The translations under genes and the position numbers were made by a program. Below, piece by piece: positions 44,222 to 52,875 of a stretch of 64,000 bases of DNA. This DNA is from Bacteroidota bacterium (GTDB lineage: Bacteria > Bacteroidota > Bacteroidia > NS11-12g > UBA9320), in NCBI GenBank assembly GCA_016124755.1, contig WGNA01000006.1, positions 1 through 64,000 on the forward strand. The letters run 5' to 3'. The notes beneath the pieces were generated by a model. That model saw only the letters and a list, made by a program, of their open reading frames with translations. It was not told where the DNA came from and did not search any database. Within the stretch, counting starts at the first letter, position 1. Each line of letters starts with the position of its first letter.

Positions 44222-46738
44222 TCAGGCAGCGTCGTCGGGGTAGTCTATGAGCGGGGATTTTTTGCTTTTTGCCCGTTCTAATGCCAGATCGTATGAGAGG
44301 AGCAAACTCGGCAAAACAATCAGATTTGAGAGAAGGGCGATCACCAAAGTTAGTGACGTGAAAACTCCAAGAGCTATGGTTCCTCCAAACGAAGAACCGG
44401 CAAAAATGATAAAACCGAAAAAGAGAATAATGGAAGTATAAACCATACTCACACCGGTTTCGTTGAGCGCTTTTGCAACAGCTTTCTGAATGTTGAATTT
44501 ATTTTTCCGCAACTCCATCCGGTATTTGGAGAGGAAGTGAATGGTGAAGTCAACCGCAATTCCAAATGCTACGCTAAACACCAACACGGTACTTGGTTTT
44601 AAGGCAACTCCGAAATAACCCATCGTTCCGGCAGAAAAAAGCAACGGAATAATGTTGGGGATTAAGGAAATTACGATCATTCGAAGCGAAATGAAAATGG
44701 TGGCCATAATGGAACCGATAACAATGAACGCCACGATGAGACTAATGAGCAGGTTCCGGTTGAGATAGTCGTTACCTTTTACGAAAATTACTGAAGTTCC
44801 GGTTAAACGGACTTCTATTTTTTCGGAACTGTCGACAGGTGTGTAGGTTGTAACCAGCTTAGCAAAGTACGTCGTGTCCATGCGGGTAGAATCCTCTTCA
44901 CTTATCTCAATCGAAATAATGGAATCTGTAGGTTCTTCCGAATCCTGGCGTTCGTAATTAAAAACAGTATCGGCGGCAGCCAGAATTTCCTGCTTTAAAA
45001 TTTTCGTTTTGCGGGTTCCGATGTCGGCCAACTGAACTGATATTCTCGCCTTGCTGTTTGCCGAATCGATCATCGAACGAATCATCTTGCTGTTGCGGCT
45101 CGTGTTCGAAGAAGGCATCAGACTCATGATAGTTGAAAGCTCCAGGTTTCCGGGAATACGATAGAACCGGCTGTCTCCGTCGTGTAATTCCTGACGAGCA
45201 AAGTTTATTACCTGTGCAATGGATATGGATCTGGAAAGATCCGGATATCGGGTTAAAATTTCGCGTTCGAAATAATCAATCTTCCGGAGGATTCTCGGAT
45301 TCTGAATCGCTCCGTCTTTTTTGGTATCAACCACAATTTCAAACGGCAGAACTCCTTTTACATTCCGCTCAAAAAATTTGAGATCCTTATAAATCTGATC
45401 CGATTTGCTGATGTCGTCAACCATGTAACCCACCGCATTCACCCGGCTCATCCCGAACAGCATAATGACTACAACCGCTCCGGTTACGATATAAACCAAC
45501 TTGCGTTTGTTGGTAACAATGTGCGATAATTTCTCAATAATTTTTCGGAGGTATTTGCTGTCGAGGTGCTTCGTATGCCGGTCTGCAGGCTCGGGCAGAT
45601 AACTGAAAATTATTGGAATCAGGATGATGGAAATAATAAAGACGGCCATTACACTTAAAAAGGCAGTAAGTCCGAATTCCTGTAGAACGGTTGAGCCGGT
45701 TAAAACAAAAACACCAAAGCCGATTGCCGTTGTGAGATTAGTGAAGAACACGGCAATTCCAACTTTAGAGATTACCCGTTGGAGAGCTTTGATTTTATTA
45801 CTGTGTGCCCGGTATTCGTCGTGGTATTTATTAATCAGGTAAATACAGTTCGCAATTCCGATTACCACAATCAAAGGTGGTAATAAACCAATAAACATTG
45901 TGATTTTATAACCCAATAAAACTAAAATGCCAAGACTCCAGAACACCCCGCTCATTACAACCAGCATCGAGAAAATGAGGATGTAAAAAGAACGGAAAAA
46001 GAAGAGTAGAATAAGGGAAGTAATCAGCATCGAAAGCGCAGTGAAAAACCGCAATTCTGTTTCAACCCTTTTCGAAAATTTGGTTCGTATATAAGGAAGC
46101 CCGGAGTAATGAGCTACCACATCGTATTTCCCGCAAACACTTTCGACTTTGTCAACCAGATCGTTTACGTAGTCTATTCTCTTCTTGGAATCAAGAATTT
46201 TCTTCTCCAATGTTACCGCCATCAGGGTAAAATCACCGGAGTCTACGAAAATGATGTTCTCGTAAAACTTGAGATTGAGAATGATGTTCTTAAGCGAGTC
46301 AAGTTCTGCCTGACTCTTCACCTTTTCTTTAACTACTTCCTTTTGAACAAAAACTTCCCGTGTAAATGTGTCTTCTCCGATCACATTGGTTTCCATTCCT
46401 TTTGAGAGCATCGGAATGTTTGCTAAAGAGAGTACGCGTTGAGTGCCTTCTGTTTTTTCAATCTGATCCGAAAGTGCACACCAGTCGTTAAAGAAATCGG
46501 TGTTCCATATTTTCGGAGTTTCGATTCCGATCACTAATACGCTTCCATCGTCGCCAAATGTCTTTTTGAATTCCTGATAGGCAATGTATTCTTCATCGTT
46601 ATCAGGGATAAACTTCGGATTGTCGTAAGTAAGCCGGGCAAATGTTGCCTCGTAAACCATGAACGCCGTCAATACTGCCAGAGTCAGTATGAGCGTAAGC
46701 CGGTTACGAATTATAAATACAGATATTCTCTCCCACAT
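44222..46738 (-). CDS. RND/MMPL family exporter
   Basis: Inner-membrane transporter of 838 aa from ATG 46738. A TTG at 46753, 15 bp further up, lies inside a -7 promoter box and is rejected as start. It has a first helix at ~8-30, a periplasmic domain ~30-215, a five-helix block ~220-390, a second periplasmic domain ~420-640 and a second block ~650-815. This is the duplicated MMPL/SSD layout. The substrate may be a lipid or hydrophobic compound; this is inferred from the family. It lies between the amidase gene and ileS. Confidence 0.9.
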   Translation of the reverse strand: MWERISVFIIRNRLTLILTLAVLTAFMVYEATFARLTYDNPKFIPDNDEEYIAYQEFKKTFGDDGSVLVIGIETPKIWNTDFFNDWCALSDQIEKTEGTQRVLSLANIPMLSKGMETNVIGEDTFTREVFVQKEVVKEKVKSQAELDSLKNIILNLKFYENIIFVDSGDFTLMAVTLEKKILDSKKRIDYVNDLVDKVESVCGKYDVVAHYSGLPYIRTKFSKRVETELRFFTALSMLITSLILLFFFRSFYILIFSMLVVMSGVFWSLGILVLLGYKITMFIGLLPPLIVVIGIANCIYLINKYHDEYRAHSNKIKALQRVISKVGIAVFFTNLTTAIGFGVFVLTGSTVLQEFGLTAFLSVMAVFIISIILIPIIFSYLPEPADRHTKHLDSKYLRKIIEKLSHIVTNKRKLVYIVTGAVVVIMLFGMSRVNAVGYMVDDISKSDQIYKDLKFFERNVKGVLPFEIVVDTKKDGAIQNPRILRKIDYFEREILTRYPDLSRSISIAQVINFARQELHDGDSRFYRIPGNLELSTIMSLMPSSNTSRNSKMIRSMIDSANSKARISVQLADIGTRKTKILKQEILAAADTVFNYERQDSEEPTDSIISIEISEEDSTRMDTTYFAKLVTTYTPVDSSEKIEVRLTGTSVIFVKGNDYLNRNLLISLIVAFIVIGSIMATIFISLRMIVISLIPNIIPLLFSAGTMGYFGVALKPSTVLVFSVAFGIAVDFTIHFLSKYRMELRKNKFNIQKAVAKALNETGVSMVYTSIILFFGFIIFAGSSFGGTIALGVFTSLTLVIALLSNLIVLPSLLLSYDLALERAKSKKSPLIDYPDDAA

Positions 46739-46750
46739 CAGGTAAGCGCG

Positions 46751-46758
46751 CAAATTTA
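46751..46758 (-). promoter_or_regulatory. -7 promoter element for the MMPL exporter
   Basis: Minus-strand TAAATTTG (TAnnTTTG), 12 bp before the chosen ATG at 46738. Confidence 0.6.
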
Positions 46759-46816
46759 GCCATATACCTATATAAAAATCAGAAAATGAGTTTTTTCAAA
46801 ACCGTGTCGATCTACT

Positions 46817-48124
46817 TTAATGTTGTGGGATTACAACTCGACGGGTTTCCCGGAAACCATTCCGATAAGTAATTTCAATCCAGTAAATTCCGGCGTTCGG
46901 GAGTTGGATGGTTTGCAGATCTGAGTAGGAAGAAAGAGTTTGTCCCGCAATATTTATCAGTCGGCAAGACTCCCATTTTTGATCCGAAACAATCTGGATT
47001 TCGTTTTCCAGAATTCGGATGCGGGTGTTGGATTTTAAAGGTTTCAACACATCAACAAAGCCATCGCAATTTTTCCAATGAACATAAACGCTATCGATAA
47101 TTTCCGGAATTCTCAGATATAACGAATCCCCCGGGCAAGCAGTTGAACATCCGTCGCGATGACCTGCAACAGCATTCAGCAAAGGAGAAGAAGCATCGGG
47201 ATGATGGGAAGAAGACTTCGGATCGAGATTTACTTTATGGCACTTCCAACTCAGAACTTTAATAAGCGAATTGATAGATTGATCGGTAGGATGGGTTTCC
47301 ATATAATTTCCCAGAACACAAATTCCCATGGTGAGGTTGTTCTTACCACAGAAATGTGCACCTTTAATTAAATCGTCATCACCGGCACCTTGCGGATCGC
47401 GACCCTCGAATATGGTACCGTCCTGTGCCACCACGAAATTGTAACCGATATCGTCCCATCCGTTACTTTGTGTATGGAGCAGATAGATGTTGCGAATCAC
47501 ATTCATATAGTCGTGATTGCTGTTCGACGATGCTGCGTGATGAATAATGTTATGCTCGGTTGTGGTGACTTCCCTTGTTCCGATCGGATCCGGTAGTCCG
47601 TCGCGCCAAACATCTCTCGAAATCATTGCCGGACGAACACACCATTCGTCATCCGATTTTTTTAAAGATGTTTTGTTTAAAATGTCAACCGGAGGAGCGA
47701 AGAATAAATAAACCCTCACCTTGCCCAACAAAGTTCCGGTTTGAAGATCCATGGTTTTTTGCGCCTTAACGGTAATAATGAAACTGGAAAGAATGCGTCC
47801 GTCATCAGTATCAGTTTTAGCCCGGCCAATTATAGGATACGAATCGCCATCGGATTCGGTAAAAATTATTCCTTCCGGATTCTGGTCTTCCAGCATTTGA
47901 AATTGAAAACTGGTAAACGGGAAGCCGAAGTCAATAGCGGGATATCGTGTGTGGGATTGAAAATCTACATCGAACACCCGAACAAATGCTTTGCTGTAAG
48001 GAATTTGTTCCTCAGATTCGGTTACCGGTTCAAATCGAATTTCTTTCTGATTTCCGGTAGAAGTAAAGGTCCAGCCAATACCTGCAAGGGTAAGCAGTGC
48101 TACAAAGAGTGTGTTTCGGTTCAT
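46817..48124 (-). CDS. Exported PGRP-type N-acetylmuramoyl-L-alanine amidase with T9SS-like tail
   Basis: Protein of 435 aa with an N-terminal signal-like helix (~5-23), a beta-rich region (~30-165), and a PGRP/amidase_2 domain (~185-330). The Zn-site residues lie in TEHNIIHHAASS and in VAGHRDGCSTACPGDSLY. It cuts the bond between MurNAc and L-Ala. The last ~75 residues (CRLINIAGQTL, then NAGIYWIEITYRNG) look like a T9SS type A sorting domain, so it may act outside the cell. The start overlaps the inositol monophosphatase stop (ATGA). Confidence 0.9.
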   Translation of the reverse strand: MNRNTLFVALLTLAGIGWTFTSTGNQKEIRFEPVTESEEQIPYSKAFVRVFDVDFQSHTRYPAIDFGFPFTSFQFQMLEDQNPEGIIFTESDGDSYPIIGRAKTDTDDGRILSSFIITVKAQKTMDLQTGTLLGKVRVYLFFAPPVDILNKTSLKKSDDEWCVRPAMISRDVWRDGLPDPIGTREVTTTEHNIIHHAASSNSNHDYMNVIRNIYLLHTQSNGWDDIGYNFVVAQDGTIFEGRDPQGAGDDDLIKGAHFCGKNNLTMGICVLGNYMETHPTDQSINSLIKVLSWKCHKVNLDPKSSSHHPDASSPLLNAVAGHRDGCSTACPGDSLYLRIPEIIDSVYVHWKNCDGFVDVLKPLKSNTRIRILENEIQIVSDQKWESCRLINIAGQTLSSYSDLQTIQLPNAGIYWIEITYRNGFRETRRVVIPQH

Positions 48125-48909
48125 TGCATTTTTCGGACTTCCGGCAGAAAGTCCTCAAATACAACGGGACTTCCGGCAAGAATCTGACGCCCGAAAATAG
48201 GATCGCCATATCCGCTGAAGTCCGAAACCTTTCCACCGGCGCACTCTGTAATGTACGCTCCGGCAGCCACGTCCCAGGCGTTTAAACCATATTCGAAAAA
48301 CACATCGAATCTTCCACATGCCACGTAAGCCAGATCCACGGCAGCGCTTCCCAAACGGCGAACGCCCCGGGTATTCTTCATCGCGAACACCAGAACTTCG
48401 AGGTATTTATCAAGTCCTTCGAAGGTGTAATAAGGAAAACCCGTTGCGACTAAAGAGTTTTCTAAAGTAGATTCTTTATTAACGGAAATGGGAGAGTCGT
48501 TGCAAAAAGCTTTTCCGTTAAATGCCGAGAAAAGTTCATCGCGGTTCAGCTCGTAAACAAAACCGAGAATGGTTTCGGAGCGGAATTGCAAGGCTACACT
48601 AATGCTGAAAACCGGAATCTTATGAACATAATTGGTTGTGCCGTCAATGGGATCAATAATCCACCTCAGGTCGTTTTTTTCCTGAACAACAGTTTCCTCT
48701 TCCGTAAGAAAACCTGCTTCGGGAGTGAGTTCTGCAAGTCGGGTAGTCAGAAATTTTTCGACGGCAATGTCGTTGTTTGTCACCAATTGATTGAGCCCTT
48801 TCAGATCTAAAGAATGGTAATCTGTGCTTTCAAAGAATTGCTTTCTGCACTCTTTTAATACCGATTTAACAGCTTCGTGCAGTTCACTCAAATTAAGATT
48901 ATGAGACAT
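48121..48909 (-). CDS. Inositol monophosphatase family protein
   Basis: Mg-dependent phosphatase of 262 aa. The metal-binding motifs are FLTEEET, WIIDPIDGTTNYVH and NAWDVAAGAYI. Family members act on inositol phosphates, related sugar phosphates or 3'-phosphoadenosine phosphate; which applies here is unknown. It lies 9 bp after the TrmH-type methyltransferase gene and overlaps the amidase gene by 4 bp. Confidence 0.93.
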   Translation of the reverse strand: MSHNLNLSELHEAVKSVLKECRKQFFESTDYHSLDLKGLNQLVTNNDIAVEKFLTTRLAELTPEAGFLTEEETVVQEKNDLRWIIDPIDGTTNYVHKIPVFSISVALQFRSETILGFVYELNRDELFSAFNGKAFCNDSPISVNKESTLENSLVATGFPYYTFEGLDKYLEVLVFAMKNTRGVRRLGSAAVDLAYVACGRFDVFFEYGLNAWDVAAGAYITECAGGKVSDFSGYGDPIFGRQILAGSPVVFEDFLPEVRKMQ

Positions 48910-48918
48910 GGTTTTATT

Positions 48919-49650
48919 TTAATTCATAATTAACCGGTCGCAAATTATACCGGTTGCGATGGCGGCGTTTAAACTCTCGGCTTCTCCGATTCTTTTAATC
49001 GTTATAGAGCGGTGCGGCAGGGTTTGCAGTTGTGTTCGTATTCCGTGTGCCTCACTTCCAATGACTATAATTCCGGGTTTAATATGTTCTAAAGTGTGCA
49101 AAGTTTCACCTTCCATTTCACAGAAATAAACCGGGATATCTGTTTTTAAATACGTTGAAAGATCGCAATAATCAACCTGAACCCGGGCAAACGATCCCAT
49201 GGTTGAACTAATGGTCTTAGGATTGAAAAGATCGACCGTGTCTTTAGAACAAATCATCTGTTTAATGCCGTACCAGTCTGCAATGCGAATGATGGTTCCG
49301 AGGTTTCCGGGGTCGTTTATTCCATCTAAAGCAATTATCCATTCACCGGGTTTTAAATGAATAGAACCGGATGTTGGTATTTCCGCGATTGCAATAACCG
49401 GCGATGCGGTTGCAAAAAAACTGATGCGTTGAAGATCTGCTTCGTCTGTAATTACAAATTCTTCCGGAGTATTGAAAGCCGGCTGTAAATCGAGCCATTC
49501 CTGTGTACAGAAAATTGATTTGATCCGGAAATTACTGTGCAGTAATTCCCCGACCGATTTGGCGCCTTCGACTGTAAATTGCCCGTATTTTTGGCGATAT
49601 TTCTTTTTGTGCAGCGACTGAACAAACTTTATTCGGCTCTTGCTGATCAA
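48919..49650 (-). CDS. TrmH/SpoU family RNA 2'-O-methyltransferase
   Basis: SPOUT-class methyltransferase of 243 aa with a TTG start at 49650. An N-terminal RNA-binding domain (FVQSLHKKKYRQKYGQFTVE) is followed by the knotted SpoU domain: ALDGINDPGNLGTIIR, IVIGSEAHGI and EAESLNAAIATGI. It methylates ribose in rRNA or tRNA; the site is unknown. Its 5' end overlaps the divergent outer-membrane protein gene, and its promoter lies inside that gene. Confidence 0.92.
   Translation of the reverse strand: MISKSRIKFVQSLHKKKYRQKYGQFTVEGAKSVGELLHSNFRIKSIFCTQEWLDLQPAFNTPEEFVITDEADLQRISFFATASPVIAIAEIPTSGSIHLKPGEWIIALDGINDPGNLGTIIRIADWYGIKQMICSKDTVDLFNPKTISSTMGSFARVQVDYCDLSTYLKTDIPVYFCEMEGETLHTLEHIKPGIIVIGSEAHGIRTQLQTLPHRSITIKRIGEAESLNAAIATGIICDRLIMN
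49586..49593 (+). promoter_or_regulatory. -7 promoter element for the BamA/TamA-like gene
   Basis: TATTTTTG (TAnnTTTG) ends 15 bp before the GTG at 49609 and lies within the coding region of the divergent TrmH-type gene. Confidence 0.5.
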
Positions 49651-51912
49651 ACGTGCGGATTTTTAGGGAGGGCAAATGTAGGGTTTGTTTTAATCTCAGT
49701 TCTTTTGTTCTGGGGCTGTAATCTTACCCGAATGGTTCCCGAAGGTCAATATCTCCTTCAGTCAAACAAAGTGAAGGGAACTTATTTGTCTGCCAGCAAT
49801 TCAGAAATTCTGAGTCAGGTTAAACTGCAACCCAACCGAAGAATTTTTTTGATAAAAACACATCTCATTGCTCATAAAATCGGCGAGTCGGTTGGTCTGG
49901 AAAAAATAGGAGAGAAGCCTGTTCTGGTTGATACCGCAGCCATAATTGCGTCGGCTTCCAATATTCAGCGATATCTTTTTAAAAAAGGATACTTTAATAA
50001 TACAGTTAGTTACGAAATTCATCAGGGACGGTTTGCCAAATTTATGGGGCAGCGCAAATTGAAAGTAACGTATTTGGTGAATGAAGGAAAGGGATATTTC
50101 GTAGATAAGCTCAACTACAAAACCGACAATTATGAGATCCGCAGAATTCTGGAAAACAACCGTGAAAAGTCGCTGGTAAAAGAAGGCGGCCATCTCGATT
50201 ATAATTTGATTTCCGATGAAAGAACACGCATCACCACGATGCTGAAGAACAGCGGTTATTATTTTTTTAATGCTTCATACATCGACATTGTCATCGATTC
50301 TGCGAAGGGTAATTTTAAGGGAGATGTCGAATTTCAGATTCTCAATCCGAAATCGGGAGAACACATTCACCAGAATATTTATTCGGTAACAACTGAAATT
50401 ATTTCCGGTGAGCAAGTCAATGATTCGATTGTGGATCAGCAAAGCGGATTGGTTTTTAAACTGAATGGAACCGACATGAACACGCAGGTGTTGTCGCGAA
50501 ATATTTTAATTCGTCCGGGGCAGTTGTATTCGCAGCAAAAATTGCAGAGTACGTATGCCCGTTTGGCGGCACTGGATATTTATGAGACGCTCACCATTCA
50601 ATCGAAAGTACACGAAGGCGACAGCGGCAGATTAGATGTTTTAATACAACTTCGTCCGGCACCAAGATTCGATTTAACCTGGCAACCTCAGTTTATTACA
50701 ACAGATCAGCGGTTCAATCAAAGCCAGTCGAGCCGTAATGCGGGTATCGCGAACGAACTTTCTCTGAAGAATAAAAATGCCTTTAATAATGGTGAAGAAT
50801 TGAGTATTAATGTTCGTACTGCATTAGAAACTCAGATCACCCGGGATTCTAATTCAGCTTTTTCAACGTTTATTCAGGAAGTAAATACAGAGTTAAAAAT
50901 TCCGCAGTTACTCTTTCTTCCCAATCTCAATAAATCGGATAGGTTTAAATCGGTAAGCACACAGTTTAATGCGTCTTATCTGTATGAAAACAACCCGTAT
51001 TACAGAAGGAATCTGTTTCCGCTTTCTTATACGTATCGCTTCGAGATGGACAGAAGTCTGTTGTATGTTTCGCCGCTTTTAATTAGTCTCAACAAAGCTG
51101 TATATAAACCGTATCTGGTTGAAAAGGCATCGGAAACATACGTACAAACACTGGATCGATTGTTTACCAATAATCTGATAACAAGTTGGAGAATAGGAGG
51201 TGTTTATACTTCAAGGGTTTCTCCGAGCGGTGAATATTTTCAGTTGAACAGCAATCTTCTGGAGGTCGCCGGAATGTTCCTCCCGCAGTTTACCGATTAT
51301 GGCAACAAGCTCGATGTGCATCATTCCACTTTTGTTCGAACCGACCTTGATTTTAAATATTACCTCAAATTTTCGGATGATCATCAATTGGTCTTTCGCT
51401 CATATACTGGAATCGGAGTTCCGATTGGCGATCGCTCGGTACTACCATACGAACGACGATTTTTTGCGGGCGGAACAAATTATCTAAGAGGTTGGCGGTT
51501 GAGAACTGTCGGGCCGGGATCCTTTACAACGGGGAATAATCTTCAGTTTACGCGTTCCGGAGAGTTGAGTTTGATTGGCAATGTCGAATATCGTTTTAAT
51601 ATTTTCAGAGGAGCGATTGATCTGAACGGAGCGGTTTTCGGTGATGTAGGAAATGTTTGGAACCTCAAGGCCGACACACTATTTCCGGGAGGTGAAATAA
51701 ATATCAACCGGTTTTACAATGAGTTTGCAGTAAACGGCGGATTGGGTTTGCGGGCAGACTTTCAGTTTTTAATTCTTCGGTTCGACTGGGGAGTTCCTGT
51801 TTGGGATCCGAATAAAGATCTGGAGAACCGGTTGGTAATCGCCGGCGCATTCAAAGACAAGTGGTTATTCAGAAGACCGGTTTGGAACGTGGCGGTGGGT
51901 TATCCGTTTTGA
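49609..51912 (+). CDS. BamA/TamA family outer-membrane protein (Omp85 superfamily)
   Basis: Protein of 767 aa from GTG 49609. A TTG at 49579 lies upstream of the apparent -7 box and cannot be in that transcript. A signal sequence ends at LLFWGC, a possible but imperfect lipobox. POTRA-like domains occupy ~40-360. The barrel (~370-767) contains RFFAGGTNYLRGW, the conserved loop-6-type motif, and ends in a WNVAVGYPF strand. It belongs to the Omp85 superfamily, probably TamA-like rather than the essential BamA, given the lipobox-like start. Divergent overlap with the TrmH-type gene is about 40 bp. Confidence 0.87.
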   Translation: MQRLNKLYSALADQTCGFLGRANVGFVLISVLLFWGCNLTRMVPEGQYLLQSNKVKGTYLSASNSEILSQVKLQPNRRIFLIKTHLIAHKIGESVGLEKIGEKPVLVDTAAIIASASNIQRYLFKKGYFNNTVSYEIHQGRFAKFMGQRKLKVTYLVNEGKGYFVDKLNYKTDNYEIRRILENNREKSLVKEGGHLDYNLISDERTRITTMLKNSGYYFFNASYIDIVIDSAKGNFKGDVEFQILNPKSGEHIHQNIYSVTTEIISGEQVNDSIVDQQSGLVFKLNGTDMNTQVLSRNILIRPGQLYSQQKLQSTYARLAALDIYETLTIQSKVHEGDSGRLDVLIQLRPAPRFDLTWQPQFITTDQRFNQSQSSRNAGIANELSLKNKNAFNNGEELSINVRTALETQITRDSNSAFSTFIQEVNTELKIPQLLFLPNLNKSDRFKSVSTQFNASYLYENNPYYRRNLFPLSYTYRFEMDRSLLYVSPLLISLNKAVYKPYLVEKASETYVQTLDRLFTNNLITSWRIGGVYTSRVSPSGEYFQLNSNLLEVAGMFLPQFTDYGNKLDVHHSTFVRTDLDFKYYLKFSDDHQLVFRSYTGIGVPIGDRSVLPYERRFFAGGTNYLRGWRLRTVGPGSFTTGNNLQFTRSGELSLIGNVEYRFNIFRGAIDLNGAVFGDVGNVWNLKADTLFPGGEININRFYNEFAVNGGLGLRADFQFLILRFDWGVPVWDPNKDLENRLVIAGAFKDKWLFRRPVWNVAVGYPF
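49673..49680 (-). promoter_or_regulatory. -7 promoter element for the TrmH-type gene
   Basis: Minus-strand TACATTTG (TAnnTTTG) lies 22 bp before the TTG start at 49650 and inside the coding region of the BamA/TamA-like gene. Confidence 0.55.
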
Positions 51913-51959
51913 TACAGGCAATCTTGAATTTTCCGGTAAATCCATTAGCTTATTCAGAT

Positions 51960-51967
51960 TATTTTTG
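51960..51967 (+). promoter_or_regulatory. -7 promoter element for the M48 peptidase gene
   Basis: TATTTTTG (TAnnTTTG) ends 7 bp before the ATG at 51975, implying a very short or absent leader. Confidence 0.5.
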
Positions 51968-51974
51968 CCAACCT

Positions 51975-52793
51975 ATGAAGCGACTTCTTTTTTATACCAG
52001 ACTTGTTGTTCTGATGGTTCTTCCGCTCACCATCACTTTGTCGGCATGTAAGGATGACGAAGGAAACAAGACTTCTGTTAACCTCTTTACGATCGACGAC
52101 GATAAAGCTTTAGGAGCACAGGTAGCGGATGAAATAGCAGGTGATCCGGCGACTTATCCGATCCTCGATAGTGCGCAGTATCCGCTGGCGTATCAGCATC
52201 TTCACCGTATTGCGAATACCATTTTTGCTTCCGGTAAACTCAAACACCTTGATGATTTTGTGTGGCAGATGCGAATCATTCAGGACGATTCTGTACTCAA
52301 TGCTTTTTGCACTCCGGGTGGATATATTTACGTGTATTCCGGAATTATCAAATACCTCGATTCGGAAGATCAGCTTGCCGGAGTTCTTGGTCACGAAATG
52401 GCTCACGCCGATGAGCGACATTCAACCGAAGCAATGACGAAGGCTTATGGAACGGAGGTTTTGTTCGCAATCGTTTTTGGTAATGATCAGGGAACTTTAG
52501 CTCAGATCGCGAAAGGAATGCTGGAACTCAAATACAGTAGAACCAATGAATCGGAAGCAGATATGCGTTCCGTAGATTATTTATACCCGACCGAATATGA
52601 TGCGCGGGGAGCTGCAAGATTTTTTGAAAAAATTGTTGCGGCAGGGGGTTCAAGCGGCCCTGAATTTTTAAGTACGCACCCAAGTCCCGAAAACCGGGTT
52701 GAGGCCATCACTGCTCATTGGCAGGAACTCGGCGGAAAGGAGGGAGGAACCTTTGAATCACGCTATCAGGAATTTAAACAAAGCTTGCCGTAA
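51975..52793 (+). CDS. M48 family metalloprotease lipoprotein
   Basis: Protein of 272 aa. I chose ATG 51975 because it yields a clean lipoprotein signal (LTITLSAC, Cys25); the open frame extends further up but overlaps the previous gene. The Zn site is HEMAH (His140, His144) with the third ligand in NESEAD. Homologues such as BepA and LoiP degrade misfolded outer-membrane proteins, which fits its place right after an Omp85 protein. A strong terminator follows. Confidence 0.9.
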   Translation: MKRLLFYTRLVVLMVLPLTITLSACKDDEGNKTSVNLFTIDDDKALGAQVADEIAGDPATYPILDSAQYPLAYQHLHRIANTIFASGKLKHLDDFVWQMRIIQDDSVLNAFCTPGGYIYVYSGIIKYLDSEDQLAGVLGHEMAHADERHSTEAMTKAYGTEVLFAIVFGNDQGTLAQIAKGMLELKYSRTNESEADMRSVDYLYPTEYDARGAARFFEKIVAAGGSSGPEFLSTHPSPENRVEAITAHWQELGGKEGGTFESRYQEFKQSLP

Positions 52794-52818
52794 CATTCAG
52801 GCAAGACAAGGATATTAC

Positions 52819-52854
52819 AGCCTTTTTGCCGGTGAGCAGAAAGGCTTTTTTTTT
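52819..52854 (+). terminator. Intrinsic terminator after the M48 peptidase gene
   Basis: AGCCTTT (52819-52825) pairs with AAAGGCT (52840-52846) across a 14-nt loop, followed by a run of nine T. Confidence 0.85.
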
Positions 52855-52875
52855 AGATAAAATTAGAAGTAAAAC

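Noticed and set aside
49579-49608. TTG start for the BamA/TamA-like gene
   Set aside because: It lies upstream of the -7 box for that gene, so it would not be in the transcript.
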